DNA of 26,240 nucleotides from Dehalococcoidales bacterium (GCA_028710655.1 JAQTTS010000002.1:1-26240), one strand, 5' to 3'; shown: positions 14,857 through 21,722, counted from the first letter of the stretch. A program made the numbers and translations. Notes: a model not told the origin generated them from the sequence alone.

Positions 14857-15069
14857 CTATTCAAACATGGCGCGCTTGTAGCCGGCGACCACGACTTCAC
14901 CCTTGCCGTCCACACCATCGCCGTAATGCTTGACCCGACCATCCTTAACCTTCATTCCGGTCGGAGCGATTCCGTTCATACCGGTGCGGTAGGCTTCGGG
15001 GGTGGCTTTCTCGGCGTAGGTGATGGGGACGTTTTTCTCGAACTCGTTCCAGCTTGCGTACTTACCCAT
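14857..15069 (-). CDS. MGKYA-family small protein (copy 2, 70 aa)
   Basis: This is the first gene after the structured leader, so the first of the structural operon. It shares with the 100-residue copy at 4136-4438 the start MGKYA, E-F, N-x-P-I-x-Y-x-E and G-M-x-x-I-x-P-x-G-M-K. The rest (KDGRVKHYGDGVDGKG) is basic and Gly-rich. No membrane segment is present. A GAGGAGG site with seven-base spacing precedes the ATG at 15069. First position in the operon and a strong start suggest an abundant or scaffolding protein; function unknown. Confidence 0.65.
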   Translation of the reverse strand: MGKYASWNEFEKNVPITYAEKATPEAYRTGMNGIAPTGMKVKDGRVKHYGDGVDGKGEVVVAGYKRAMFE

Positions 15070-15125
15070 TCGGGCACCTCCTCAATAGTCTGTACCCGGT
15101 CGCGGCCGGGTCTTTCGGGGAGAAG

Positions 15126-15191
15126 CAATCTGGCCGAAAAGGAAAAGGGGTCAGCCTGAACCATTTCAGTCCAGATTGCCAACCCCTTTTC
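15126..15191. repeat. Two interleaved inverted repeats (possible pseudoknot or alternative stems)
   Basis: CAATCTGG (15126-15133) pairs with CCAGATTG (15171-15178), and GAAAAGGGGT (15142-15151) pairs with ACCCCTTTTC (15182-15191). The order is A-B-A'-B', so the two stems can form together only as a pseudoknot; otherwise they exclude each other. On the minus strand the B stem ends CCCCTTTTCCTTTT, a T-rich tail as in an intrinsic terminator, so pairing of A with A' could act as an antiterminator. Both stems are perfect. Confidence 0.6.
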
Positions 15192-15220
15192 TTGAAGTCC
15201 CGAGAGCTGCCGATAAAGAA

Positions 15221-15261
15221 AGCCCTGAGAGACGGTCTTCACCGGCTATGCTCTCAGGGCT
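15221..15261 (-). terminator. Terminator-like hairpin (11-bp perfect stem)
   Basis: AGCCCTGAGAG (15221-15231) and CTCTCAGGGCT (15251-15261) form an 11-bp perfect stem with a 19-base loop. Read leftward, the stem is followed by TTCTTTAT, a U-rich tail. It could end transcripts of the AbrB operon, or stop leader transcripts before the structural operon. The loop is longer than in most intrinsic terminators. Confidence 0.6.
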
Positions 15262-15279
15262 ACGATTCAAGCGTAGCCC
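15257..15279. repeat. Alternative hairpin overlapping the terminator stem
   Basis: GGGCTACG (15257-15264) and CGTAGCCC (15272-15279) form an 8-bp perfect stem with a 7-base loop. It uses GGGCT, which is also part of the terminator stem, so the two hairpins cannot both form. This is the usual geometry of a two-state RNA switch or attenuator. Confidence 0.55.
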
Positions 15280-15320
15280 AACGTCCTATAACCGTCAAGA
15301 TATTATGTGCGTATATACGC
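15270..15320 (-). promoter_or_regulatory. Weak promoter and 12-bp palindrome upstream of the structural operon
   Basis: On the minus strand TTGACG (15298-15293) and TACGCT (15275-15270) are 17 bases apart: a good -35 with a poor -10. Just upstream is the perfect palindrome GCGTATATACGC (15309-15320), a candidate operator. A weak -10 beside a palindrome suits an activated promoter; the AbrB-like or zinc-finger protein encoded upstream would be natural candidates (inference). Confidence 0.4.
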
Positions 15321-15326
15321 CCCCGG

Positions 15327-15512
15327 CTAGCGTTCTGCCTTATCTTGCTCTACGGATTTCTCCTTGACATAGACGGTCACACCGTCATTGACGATGAGTT
15401 CGACAACATCGCCGGGCTTGAGTTGGTTATAGACCACCCATGCCTTCGGCAAGGTAACGGCGAGACTGCCTTCACCAATCCGGAACAGGATACGCTCTAC
15501 CTTGATCGGCAT
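15327..15512 (-). CDS. AbrB/SpoVT-like DNA-binding protein
   Basis: The 61-residue protein has the swapped-hairpin AbrB fold pattern: R-I-G-E-G-S-L-A-V-T-L-P-K-A-W, then L-K-P-G-D-V-V-E-L-I-V, then V-T-V-Y-V-K. Such proteins are transition-state regulators, phage or plasmid regulators, or antitoxins. The ATG at 15512 overlaps the preceding stop (TGATG) and has a GAGAGG site; an in-frame TTG one codon upstream is less likely. No toxin gene follows, so regulation is more likely than antitoxin function. It is the last gene before the structured leader, which it may control. Confidence 0.72.
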   Translation of the reverse strand: MPIKVERILFRIGEGSLAVTLPKAWVVYNQLKPGDVVELIVNDGVTVYVKEKSVEQDKAER

Positions 15513-15811
15513 CAATCTGACCTCTCGAACATGGCTTTATTCCACCTCCGCCATTTCTTTTCCTGCGTAGCGGCATACCTTTCTATTGCCTTCTCGGAAG
15601 CCATCCTTTGCCACGAGGGCAGGTCCGGCCATTCATTGTCCTGAGAAGTGCTTTCATTGGTAGACGACAACAGGAAGTACTGTTCTTCATCTATGGCAGG
15701 TGTTGGACGGCTGAGTTCATATCCCAGGCAGAGCAGCGTAACGAACATGGTCACGCGCATGCAATAGAGGATATCACCGGGATTAGCTGTCATAGCAGGG
15801 AGATTGATCAC
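15512..15811 (-). CDS. Hypothetical protein
   Basis: The 99-residue protein starts at a GTG (15811) that overlaps the preceding stop as GTGA. Residues 18-32 are moderately hydrophobic (CMRVTMFVTLLCLGYEL), too short for a confident membrane helix, followed by a Ser/Glu-rich middle and a basic, Trp-containing C-terminal helix (ERYAATQEKKWRRWNKAMF). No family is recognised. Gene order (zinc-finger protein, 93-residue protein, this, AbrB) suggests one regulatory transcript. Confidence 0.5.
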   Translation of the reverse strand: MINLPAMTANPGDILYCMRVTMFVTLLCLGYELSRPTPAIDEEQYFLLSSTNESTSQDNEWPDLPSWQRMASEKAIERYAATQEKKWRRWNKAMFERSD

Positions 15812-16089
15812 TCGATTATCTCCACCTGGAAGCCCATAGACTGGAAGCCACGGGACAGCATGTCGGTCCAGTTAGCGATAGCGCCGTTGATAACTTCCTC
15901 AACCTGCGGATCGTCGGAACGGCTGACTTCCAGGTATATGCCTCTCTCCTTTTTCTCAAGTGTAACGGTAACACGAGATAAGGCTTCTCTTCTCTCGGGC
16001 GGTGCCTGGGCAACTTGCTGGGCAATCATCTTGAATACCATCTCACGGGCTTGTGGAGTGGACATCATATTTTGCAGCTGGTCAAACAT
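15808..16089 (-). CDS. Hypothetical small alpha/beta protein
   Basis: The 93-residue protein has a helical N-terminal half (MSTPQAREMVFKMIAQQV, then a P-P-E-R-R-E-A-L turn) and a C-terminal part with two strands and a helix (VTVTLEKKERGIYLEV, then I-A-N-W-T-D-M-L-S-R-G-F-Q-S-M-G-F). No membrane segment or catalytic motif. The gene begins two bases after the zinc-finger gene ends. Function unknown. Confidence 0.5.
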   Translation of the reverse strand: MFDQLQNMMSTPQAREMVFKMIAQQVAQAPPERREALSRVTVTLEKKERGIYLEVSRSDDPQVEEVINGAIANWTDMLSRGFQSMGFQVEIIE

Positions 16090-16090
16090 T

Positions 16091-17011
16091 TTAATTTCCT
16101 CCTTCTGCTTCGTTACGTTTGCGGTGGGTAATCGGTGGCGGCTGCCACGGTGCCGGGGCTGCTTCGGATTGTCCTCCTGACATGCCCGGCATAGAAATGC
16201 CGAACATCTGCATCATCTGCTGCAGAGACTGGATAGAGTTCAATACCTGGCCGAGCGGGTTTTCGTCTTTACCTCCCATCGCCTGCCGGATCTGGTTTAT
16301 CGAATCGGTTATCCGGGCGTTGTTCTGGGAGATCACCTGGGAGAGCTGCGTGGCGGTCTCATAGGCTGCACGGTCGGCGATTTCAGCGCTCGATTCCTTA
16401 GCCCGATGAGCTGCAGCGTCCTGTTCTTCCCTTGTCTCTTTCATCAGCCTGAGAATCGGTTCCATCCGCTTGGCGTCGGCTTCGGCGGTGTTTTTCTGTA
16501 CGTTGACCAGGTCCATGACCATGAGCATCGCAGCCCGGAACTTCATAATTGCGCGGAGTTCGAGCTCCTCTTCCGGCGTCCCGCCCATGTACTGGCGGAG
16601 CACCGCCTCGGGAGAAATCACTTCGGCGCCGCCACCCATCTTGCGGATTATCGGCCAGGCGTTGTCCTGGTGCTTAGCTTTATCGTCGATGGCCTCTCCC
16701 TCCGGCTTGACGAGCTTGGCAATCTCCTGCCGGATGGTCGTTTCGCTGAAACCGAATTGCTTGTTGAGCTGCTTAACGGTGAAACCTTGCTTGATATAGC
16801 TTCGTATCTGCTCGGCTTGGCCGGGCTCAACGGGCACTATCGCCGTTTCCTTTTCAGTTTCCTCGTTTACTTCTTCGCTGTGTTCGGTTCCTTCAAGGGC
16901 TTCGGATTGATTGACTTCTTCCTGCGGTTCTTCCTGGTGGGCGCTACGCATGTGTCCTCCCAGAGCCTGTGGGCTCTTGAATTCACGACCGCATTTCGTG
17001 CACTTGATCAT
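16091..17011 (-). CDS. C2H2 zinc-finger and HTH protein
   Basis: The 306-residue protein begins with a C2H2 finger: C4, C7, H20, H25, with the helix motif SPQALGGHMRSAH. QALGGH is best known from plant zinc fingers but also occurs in some bacterial and archaeal mobile elements. An acidic Glu-rich stretch follows (26-55). Residues about 66-103 contain a helix-turn-helix (F-T-V-K-Q-L-N-K-Q-F-G-F-S-E-T-T-I-R-Q-E-I). The second half is helical, probably coiled-coil, with a Gln/Met-rich end (QQMMQMFGISMPGMSGG). It is a probable transcription factor leading its own operon. An AGGAGGG site precedes the ATG. The repeats just upstream could be its operators (inference). Confidence 0.72.
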   Translation of the reverse strand: MIKCTKCGREFKSPQALGGHMRSAHQEEPQEEVNQSEALEGTEHSEEVNEETEKETAIVPVEPGQAEQIRSYIKQGFTVKQLNKQFGFSETTIRQEIAKLVKPEGEAIDDKAKHQDNAWPIIRKMGGGAEVISPEAVLRQYMGGTPEEELELRAIMKFRAAMLMVMDLVNVQKNTAEADAKRMEPILRLMKETREEQDAAAHRAKESSAEIADRAAYETATQLSQVISQNNARITDSINQIRQAMGGKDENPLGQVLNSIQSLQQMMQMFGISMPGMSGGQSEAAPAPWQPPPITHRKRNEAEGGN

Positions 17012-17037
17012 GCTGTATCCCTCCTTTCATTTAGTTG

Positions 17038-17091
17038 CCAGCAAATACGAGCTTTCTGCTGCCAGTACGTACGCACCCAGCAAATACGTGC
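17038..17091 (-). promoter_or_regulatory. Direct repeats upstream of the zinc-finger gene
   Basis: CCAGCAAATACGAGC (17038-17052) and CCAGCAAATACGTGC (17077-17091) are 14/15 identical and spaced 39 bases start to start. A related CCAGTACGTACGC (17062-17074), containing the palindrome GTACGTAC, lies between them. They fill the first half of the 147-bp gap 17012-17158. The AT-rich stretch TATATCTTTATGTA beyond (17102-17115) may hold the -10. Likely operators for an autoregulator. Confidence 0.5.
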
Positions 17092-17158
17092 TCCTGCCAT
17101 TTATATCTTTATGTAGGGGCCCGGGTGGTAACCCTCTCCCAGCCTCGATTTAGTGTGT

Positions 17159-18073
17159 TCATCGGCTTTTCTCCATGAGCAGTTCTATAGACCGACTGAC
17201 TCCGAGTTGGGGAGCCAGCCGCGCCACACGGATGGCATCACGTACGTCTTGGGTGCGACCGTCGAGCTTTTCCGCCACTTCCGCCGCTGTTTCCGGACCT
17301 AGACCTTCCCGGCTGGACAGCACTCCTCTGACTACCGTCAGGAAGTCCTTCCGGCTGTAGGAGCTCAGCGTGCGGATAGCAAACCTCGACCTTAACTCCG
17401 GTGAGAGCATGCCTAGTCGATTGCTGGCAGCGACCACCCGCAGCTGGTTGGAAAGGTTAAGCTCCCTTCCACGCTTGGCTCTCACCAACCGACCGCCTTC
17501 CATCATGGAGAGCAGGGCAGCGGTATCAGCGGCATTCATCTTGTCCAGCTCGTCGATGAGCAGGATTTGAGGTGCTCTTTCGGAAACGATATCCCACAGG
17601 CCTGCCTTCGAGGTGGCCGAGCCGACTAGCCAGATGGCTTTCTCCCCGGCAGCTCTCTCGATATCCCAGAGGAAGAGAGACTTGGCCAGGGCAGGGGGAC
17701 CGGCTAGAAGCACGTGCACCGGCTTCTCGGCCAACAAACATGCTTTGAGCAGTTCTTTCACCTCGTCATGGCCGATGATGTCGCCGAAGATATTCCCCGC
17801 AATATCCAGTTGTTGAGGAGCAAAAAGTTCGGCGGCATCTTCCTGCTGTGCGCTGACAACCATCGCCCGACCTGTTTCACCGAGGCGGTAGCCGGTATGT
17901 GAGTTGGAGCGAAAGATATTCTCCAGGTAGCCGTCTTTGAAGAGACGGCTTAGTGTCGCCGGCCAGATGCGGACGTGCCGCCACGACCAGCCGATCTTGA
18001 ACTCCTTCTCCATATCGACTGAGTCTTCAAACTTCGCTATCTCAATAAGTAGCTCTAAGTCACCCTCTTTCAT
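17159..18073 (-). CDS. AAA+ ATPase with N-terminal winged-helix-like domain
   Basis: The 304-residue protein has Walker A GPPALAKS (125-132), Walker B LLIDELDK (about 171-178), sensor 1 Asn in VAASNR (N218) and an arginine-finger region LRSRF (about 227-231). The G-P-P-x-x-A-K-S form is seen in MCM/MoxR/RuvB-like AAA+ proteins. Residues 1-80 look like a winged helix (LSRLFKDGYLEN, then G-Y-R-L-G-E-T-G), suggesting DNA binding. The ATG at 18073 is preferred to the one at 18115 because GGAGGG lies just upstream of it; it overlaps the previous gene by 14 bp. No terminase-type ATPase is present in the window, so this could serve as helicase loader, helicase or assembly ATPase. Confidence 0.82.
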   Translation of the reverse strand: MKEGDLELLIEIAKFEDSVDMEKEFKIGWSWRHVRIWPATLSRLFKDGYLENIFRSNSHTGYRLGETGRAMVVSAQQEDAAELFAPQQLDIAGNIFGDIIGHDEVKELLKACLLAEKPVHVLLAGPPALAKSLFLWDIERAAGEKAIWLVGSATSKAGLWDIVSERAPQILLIDELDKMNAADTAALLSMMEGGRLVRAKRGRELNLSNQLRVVAASNRLGMLSPELRSRFAIRTLSSYSRKDFLTVVRGVLSSREGLGPETAAEVAEKLDGRTQDVRDAIRVARLAPQLGVSRSIELLMEKSR

Positions 18074-18473
18074 CGTTCTGTCCCTCCTGTAAAACCTCAC
18101 TAGCCTCATCAGCAATATCGGCGTAGCTATTCAATGCCAAAGCAAACGCCTCCAGCGAAATTACGCCTGTTCCATGGAGGCAACTAAACATAGACTCTCC
18201 GGATGCATACCTGATCATGGCTCGCATGAGCATCGCTTCTTTTCGTTCATGGCGGCGTAGCCCCTGGGCGTTGCCCATTCTCAAATTACGGCCCCTCAGA
18301 TACGCCTTGGCAACTGTCTTCAACACGTAGAACGCCAGCCGGGGGTCGGCGAACTTGGCGTCACGGAGCGGCTCTTCCCAGGCACGCGTCAACTCTTTGA
18401 TATCGGCCGTGACGATACGGCTCTTTACGCCCGCCATTTCGCTGATGATTTCTATTGCCTCTGTATTTATCAT
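18060..18473 (-). CDS. Hypothetical helical protein in the replication operon
   Basis: The 137-residue protein is almost all alpha-helical, with a basic middle (AKAYLRGRNLRMGNAQGLRRHERK) and an acidic end. No family recognised. The ATG at 18473 overlaps the J-domain gene's stop as ATGA and has an AAAGGGG site six bases upstream, better than the ATG two codons earlier. Position between a J-domain protein and an AAA+ ATPase suggests an adaptor or nucleic-acid-binding partner (inference). Confidence 0.55.
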   Translation of the reverse strand: MINTEAIEIISEMAGVKSRIVTADIKELTRAWEEPLRDAKFADPRLAFYVLKTVAKAYLRGRNLRMGNAQGLRRHERKEAMLMRAMIRYASGESMFSCLHGTGVISLEAFALALNSYADIADEASEVLQEGQNDERG

Positions 18474-18841
18474 TGCCATCCCCTTTCTCGTGCTATCTGC
18501 TGGTATGCCGCAATCATCATCTGGAGTAGGAATTCGGTGCCTATGATTCCGGCAGTATCGGGATGAAGTTTGACCAGGAGTTCCCGGTACCGTTTCTTGA
18601 CCTCGGTATCAGTCGCTGTCTTTTCTAGACCAAGCACCCGGTAAGGGTCGAACCCATCATTCCGTCCAACCAGGTTCGGGACCTGCGAAAGGTCGATGCC
18701 CATACCGGCGGCATAACGCAGGAAGGCTTCAGGGTTAAAGGCATCCCGTAACAGGTCGTCCATCCAGCCAAGCACGTTGGCGCGTACCGTGCCCAGTATT
18801 CTTTCCTGTTCCCGCAGCCGCTTCACGATATCGTCTTCCAT
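18470..18841 (-). CDS. J-domain protein
   Basis: The 123-residue protein ends in a J domain (about 64-123): DPYRVLGLEKTATDTEVKKR, then the HPD motif at 93-95 in LVKLHPDTAG, then the last helix A-A-Y-Q-Q-I. J domains bring DnaK-type chaperones to a substrate. The N-terminal 60 residues are a helical region with no Gly/Phe or zinc domain, so this is a specialised type III J protein. The ATG at 18841 is chosen because the longer reading (18904) would overlap the upstream gene by 58 bp. Phages and plasmids use host DnaK to load or remodel replication complexes; a similar role beside the primase-helicase is likely (inference). Confidence 0.85.
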   Translation of the reverse strand: MEDDIVKRLREQERILGTVRANVLGWMDDLLRDAFNPEAFLRYAAGMGIDLSQVPNLVGRNDGFDPYRVLGLEKTATDTEVKKRYRELLVKLHPDTAGIIGTEFLLQMMIAAYQQIARERGWQ

Positions 18842-18846
18842 GCTGT

Positions 18847-19068
18847 TCACCACCAGAAATGACCGCAAAGTATACCCAGCAGAAAGCCAAGTAGTATCTG
18901 CCACCAGTATTTTCCAGCCAGCTTGCCTACAAGTAATCCGAGCCCCAGGAAGATGATCAGGAATACCAGCGGAGACTGTTTCTGCTCATCACGGACGATC
19001 TCCGTCCACGGTTTCCCGCCGACCTTTCGCCAAAGCTTCTCGTAGAGGCGTTCCAACAAGGTGATCAT
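18847..19068 (-). CDS. Small two-helix membrane protein
   Basis: The 73-residue protein has a basic amphipathic N-terminus (1-30) and two closely spaced hydrophobic helices (about 33-50 and 54-71: VFLIIFLGLGLLVGK, then WWQILLGFLLGILCG). Trp pairs sit at the membrane borders. Its start overlaps the previous stop as ATGA. Not a known family. It is odd within a replication operon and may anchor the replication machinery at the membrane. Confidence 0.55.
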   Translation of the reverse strand: MITLLERLYEKLWRKVGGKPWTEIVRDEQKQSPLVFLIIFLGLGLLVGKLAGKYWWQILLGFLLGILCGHFWW

Positions 19069-19310
19069 TCTGCTTCCTTCTTAATCCAGCCTCTGTCTTC
19101 AGGTAAAACCGGCGGCCCTATGCAATCGAAATCCAGGCAATCCTGGCAAGTTTTAAAAGCCAGCCGCTGCCCCCTGGCTAGTCGGCTGATGTCCACGTGC
19201 CCGTTGCCCGGCCGGAGACAGAGCTGATAGCCTTTACGGCAGTAAATGCTTTCGCCTTTGACGCGGGCGTGGGCGCATTCATAAAGCGTTCTTTTCTTGG
19301 TCTCTTTCAT
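19065..19310 (-). CDS. Cysteine-rich (zinc-binding) small protein
   Basis: The 81-residue protein has six Cys (C12, C24, C31, C55, C58, C63); CQDC followed by D-F-D-C at the end looks like a zinc-binding knuckle. The ATG at 19310 overlaps the primase-helicase stop as ATGA, which favours it over the in-frame start seven codons earlier. The family is not recognised. Small Cys-rich proteins of this kind are common in phage replication regions. Confidence 0.55.
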   Translation of the reverse strand: MKETKKRTLYECAHARVKGESIYCRKGYQLCLRPGNGHVDISRLARGQRLAFKTCQDCLDFDCIGPPVLPEDRGWIKKEAE

Positions 19311-21676
19311 CGCTGCCTCTCTTCCAGCCATTTTTTGACTGCTGCCAGGTGGCGCTCGTTGATGTCGCGGTGGCTGAGCAGTTTCTCCAGTCCAAAGCAG
19401 TTTTCACCGGGGCCGAGATAGATGATTGGCTTACCGGACTCTTCCCAGATGGCTATGGCTTGCTTAACAGTCATTCCCAACTCCAATAAGTACCTATCAT
19501 GGTTTCCTTTCTCTAAAATAGTGCCCGCTCTGTCCATAGTGTCCGCCTTCACGTCTGGGCTAGCTTCAAAATCCGGCGGACACTTTGGCGGACACTCCAC
19601 CGGGTCAGGGGCTATAGTGTCCGCCGTTTCTGTATCTGGGGCGGACACTAAGGACACTTGGGACACTTCCGGCGGGGATAAGGAGGGTTGGAGTTTTAAT
19701 CCATAAATTGATGTCAATCGTTTCACCCGATCCTCATCCCAGCGAAGGATACGCTGCCTTTCCTTGCCTACCCGGTCTTTAACAAATCCCAGCTTCTTGG
19801 TAATCCTGCCCACCTTGTCGGCGGTCAGGTCCGAGACATCCTCTTCCTTCTGACTTATATGGTCGGCGATATTCTGAGAAGTGAGCTCGGTGCCTTCCTC
19901 ATAAAGCTCGATAATGGCAGCCAGTACCTTTCCGTTATTACTTTCCTGGCGCCGGGCGTACAGGCTATCCTGGAGCCGGTGAACAAAGCCAGCCAGGGCT
20001 TCCGCCATGGTCTGGTCTCCGTTAAGCATGGCTTTAAGAGGAATAAGTATCTCTTGTAACCGGGGCTGGAGATTCGGTTCAAGGAGTTCATTGCCGAAGG
20101 TCTTGCCCTTGAGCCTCGTCAGGTTGGCCAGCCTGAAAGTTAACAGTTTGGACCGCAGGTCGCCTACTTCCTTGTCGAAAGCTGGCGGCAGCACCCTGGG
20201 GATGTCATCACGGGTGAGTGGTAGCATCTCGGAGGTAAGACAACGGCTCTCCAGCGCCTCGTCCTTGAAAGGAAAGCGGGTGGAGATGAGCTTGGGACCG
20301 AAGACTTGATAACTCCGTGGATACCACTTGCCATTCTCTTTATCGGCTCTCAAAACCGGCATGCCGGGGCGGTAGCCGTTATTTAATAGCTTGACCATCT
20401 CTGTCCAGGCTGCGGAGTCCTTGAAATCGGCTTCATCGAGTACCAGCGTTCCCCGGAATTGCTCTAATATTCGAAAAATTGGTGCCGGCGTGGTCGCTCC
20501 CGAGGCGAAGATAGGCCGGAAACAAACTGCCCCGGCCACCTGTAGAAACCTTGTTTTACCCGTACCCCAGTCACCAATAACACGGAGGTAGGGAATGGAA
20601 GGGGCAAACTCGTAGACCCAGGTCAATAGTACGTAGAGAGAAGCAATCTCCTCAAAATCAGCCGGTAATTCCAGGTAACGATGAATGAATGTCCTGATTT
20701 CCTTGAAAAGCAGTGCCTGCGAATTATAAGGAACGGCAGTAGAGGCAAAGTGCACCACCTCACCCACCAGAAGATCGTTTGTTGGAAGATAGGTCACCTT
20801 AGCCGTTTCATGCTGGTAGGCTTTTCTTACCGAACCATTGACCACGATCATAAAGGAGCGCTCATCTTCGCTACTGACGACCATCTCGCCCACGGTGCCG
20901 TCGGGAAGTACGAAGCCGGAGACAAAGCGATTCTTGTCCTCCGTCTCTTCCAGTCTAAATTCACCGGCCAACCGCTCCGCATCTTGTAGTGAGTAACGAA
21001 GCAGGTAATCATCAATGCCCGTCTTGCTTTGGCCTTCAAGCTGGGGTAACTGAATAACATGGACCGTCGTCCCCTTACGCCTTAAATGCTCGCCGATATG
21101 CTCCAGGGCTTTACGTACCGGCTCTTTGGTGACGATGTCCGAGTCGAAAGCGAGATAAACCGTCCTCCCTTTGAGAGCGATATAGTCCCAGTCGGCAAGA
21201 AAGGTGATACCGCCGAACTGGTTTTTACCCTTGAAGCCCCAGACTCCTGTAACCGAGATAGCACAGGCTTCCTTGGATGCCAGGGCATCGGCCTTCTTCG
21301 AGCCTTCTGTAATCCATAAGGGAACCTGGGGATTTCCTATCATTTTCTGGCAGCGTGGTGGACAGTCAATCCGGTTTGAGGAACCGGTCGGAGACTCGTA
21401 CTTAACCGGCTTGCCGCGATTGTTTGTCCTGGGATGGTCCGGCCGGAACTGGTAACCGGCCTCTTTGCCATCAACAGACCAGAGAGGAATGAGGATGCCG
21501 GGAGATCTCTGTTGGGCAGGCGTAAACCCAAGTTTTTCAAGCTCTGCCTTACCCAGGAGGCTACGGTATCCTCTCTCCTTGATAACATCGGTATTTATGC
21601 CACTTCCTTCGCTGAGATGATTTAAATGCTCAGTTAAGAGTTGCGGGATAGCTTCGGAAAAAACAGGCTCAGACAT
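19307..21676 (-). CDS. Primase-helicase: TOPRIM/DUF3854-like domain plus P-loop helicase
   Basis: The 789-residue protein is the main replication protein. Residues about 55-235 match DUF3854/TOPRIM-like primase domains of phages and plasmids: PLWITEGSKKADAL with E124, then V-Y-L-A-F-D-S-D (D178, D180). A P-loop helicase or DUF927-like domain follows, with Walker A GDWGTGKT (368-375) and Walker B LVLDEADF (D414, E415). The C-terminal 200 residues contain a helical DNA-binding-like part and a Cys/Pro/Ser/Thr-rich linker whose DNA carries repeated 10-mers. The ATG at 21676 has AAAGGAT upstream. It probably synthesises primers and unwinds the excised element. Confidence 0.82.
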   Translation of the reverse strand: MSEPVFSEAIPQLLTEHLNHLSEGSGINTDVIKERGYRSLLGKAELEKLGFTPAQQRSPGILIPLWSVDGKEAGYQFRPDHPRTNNRGKPVKYESPTGSSNRIDCPPRCQKMIGNPQVPLWITEGSKKADALASKEACAISVTGVWGFKGKNQFGGITFLADWDYIALKGRTVYLAFDSDIVTKEPVRKALEHIGEHLRRKGTTVHVIQLPQLEGQSKTGIDDYLLRYSLQDAERLAGEFRLEETEDKNRFVSGFVLPDGTVGEMVVSSEDERSFMIVVNGSVRKAYQHETAKVTYLPTNDLLVGEVVHFASTAVPYNSQALLFKEIRTFIHRYLELPADFEEIASLYVLLTWVYEFAPSIPYLRVIGDWGTGKTRFLQVAGAVCFRPIFASGATTPAPIFRILEQFRGTLVLDEADFKDSAAWTEMVKLLNNGYRPGMPVLRADKENGKWYPRSYQVFGPKLISTRFPFKDEALESRCLTSEMLPLTRDDIPRVLPPAFDKEVGDLRSKLLTFRLANLTRLKGKTFGNELLEPNLQPRLQEILIPLKAMLNGDQTMAEALAGFVHRLQDSLYARRQESNNGKVLAAIIELYEEGTELTSQNIADHISQKEEDVSDLTADKVGRITKKLGFVKDRVGKERQRILRWDEDRVKRLTSIYGLKLQPSLSPPEVSQVSLVSAPDTETADTIAPDPVECPPKCPPDFEASPDVKADTMDRAGTILEKGNHDRYLLELGMTVKQAIAIWEESGKPIIYLGPGENCFGLEKLLSHRDINERHLAAVKKWLEERQR
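19520..19668. repeat. Iteron-like cluster of GGCGGACACT inside the primase-helicase gene
   Basis: The 10-mer GGCGGACACT occurs exactly five times in 112 bases: plus strand at 19575-19584, 19587-19596 and 19640-19649; minus strand at 19538-19547 and 19616-19625. Shorter forms GGACACTT follow at 19652 and 19661, and a 2-mismatch form at 19520. Some phages carry origin iterons inside their initiator gene (lambda O is the known case). This cluster is a candidate replication origin. Confidence 0.55.
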
Positions 21677-21722
21677 AGCAATCCTTTTAAAACGTGTGTA
21701 CGGAAAATCGAGATTCTACGTT

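Larger units (their letters stand above)
15070..15326 (-). other. Structured leader/intergenic region upstream of the structural operon
   Basis: The 257 bases between the AbrB-like gene and the MGKYA gene hold no convincing gene. They contain, in the direction of transcription (leftward), a 12-bp palindrome, a weak promoter, two overlapping hairpins of which one has a T-rich tail, two interleaved inverted repeats and a small GC hairpin (CCCGG/CCGGG at 15095-15110). The details are listed as separate features. The whole looks like an attenuator-type leader. Confidence 0.6.

Noticed and set aside
14976..15242. An 88-codon minus-strand frame across the structured leader
   Set aside because: It overlaps the well-supported MGKYA gene in another frame and runs through all the hairpins; protein composition is not convincing.
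17008..17100. A 30-codon minus-strand frame overlapping the zinc-finger start as ATGA
   Set aside because: Its peptide simply repeats the DNA-level direct repeats (ARICW twice) and no ribosome site is seen; the repeats are better read as operators.
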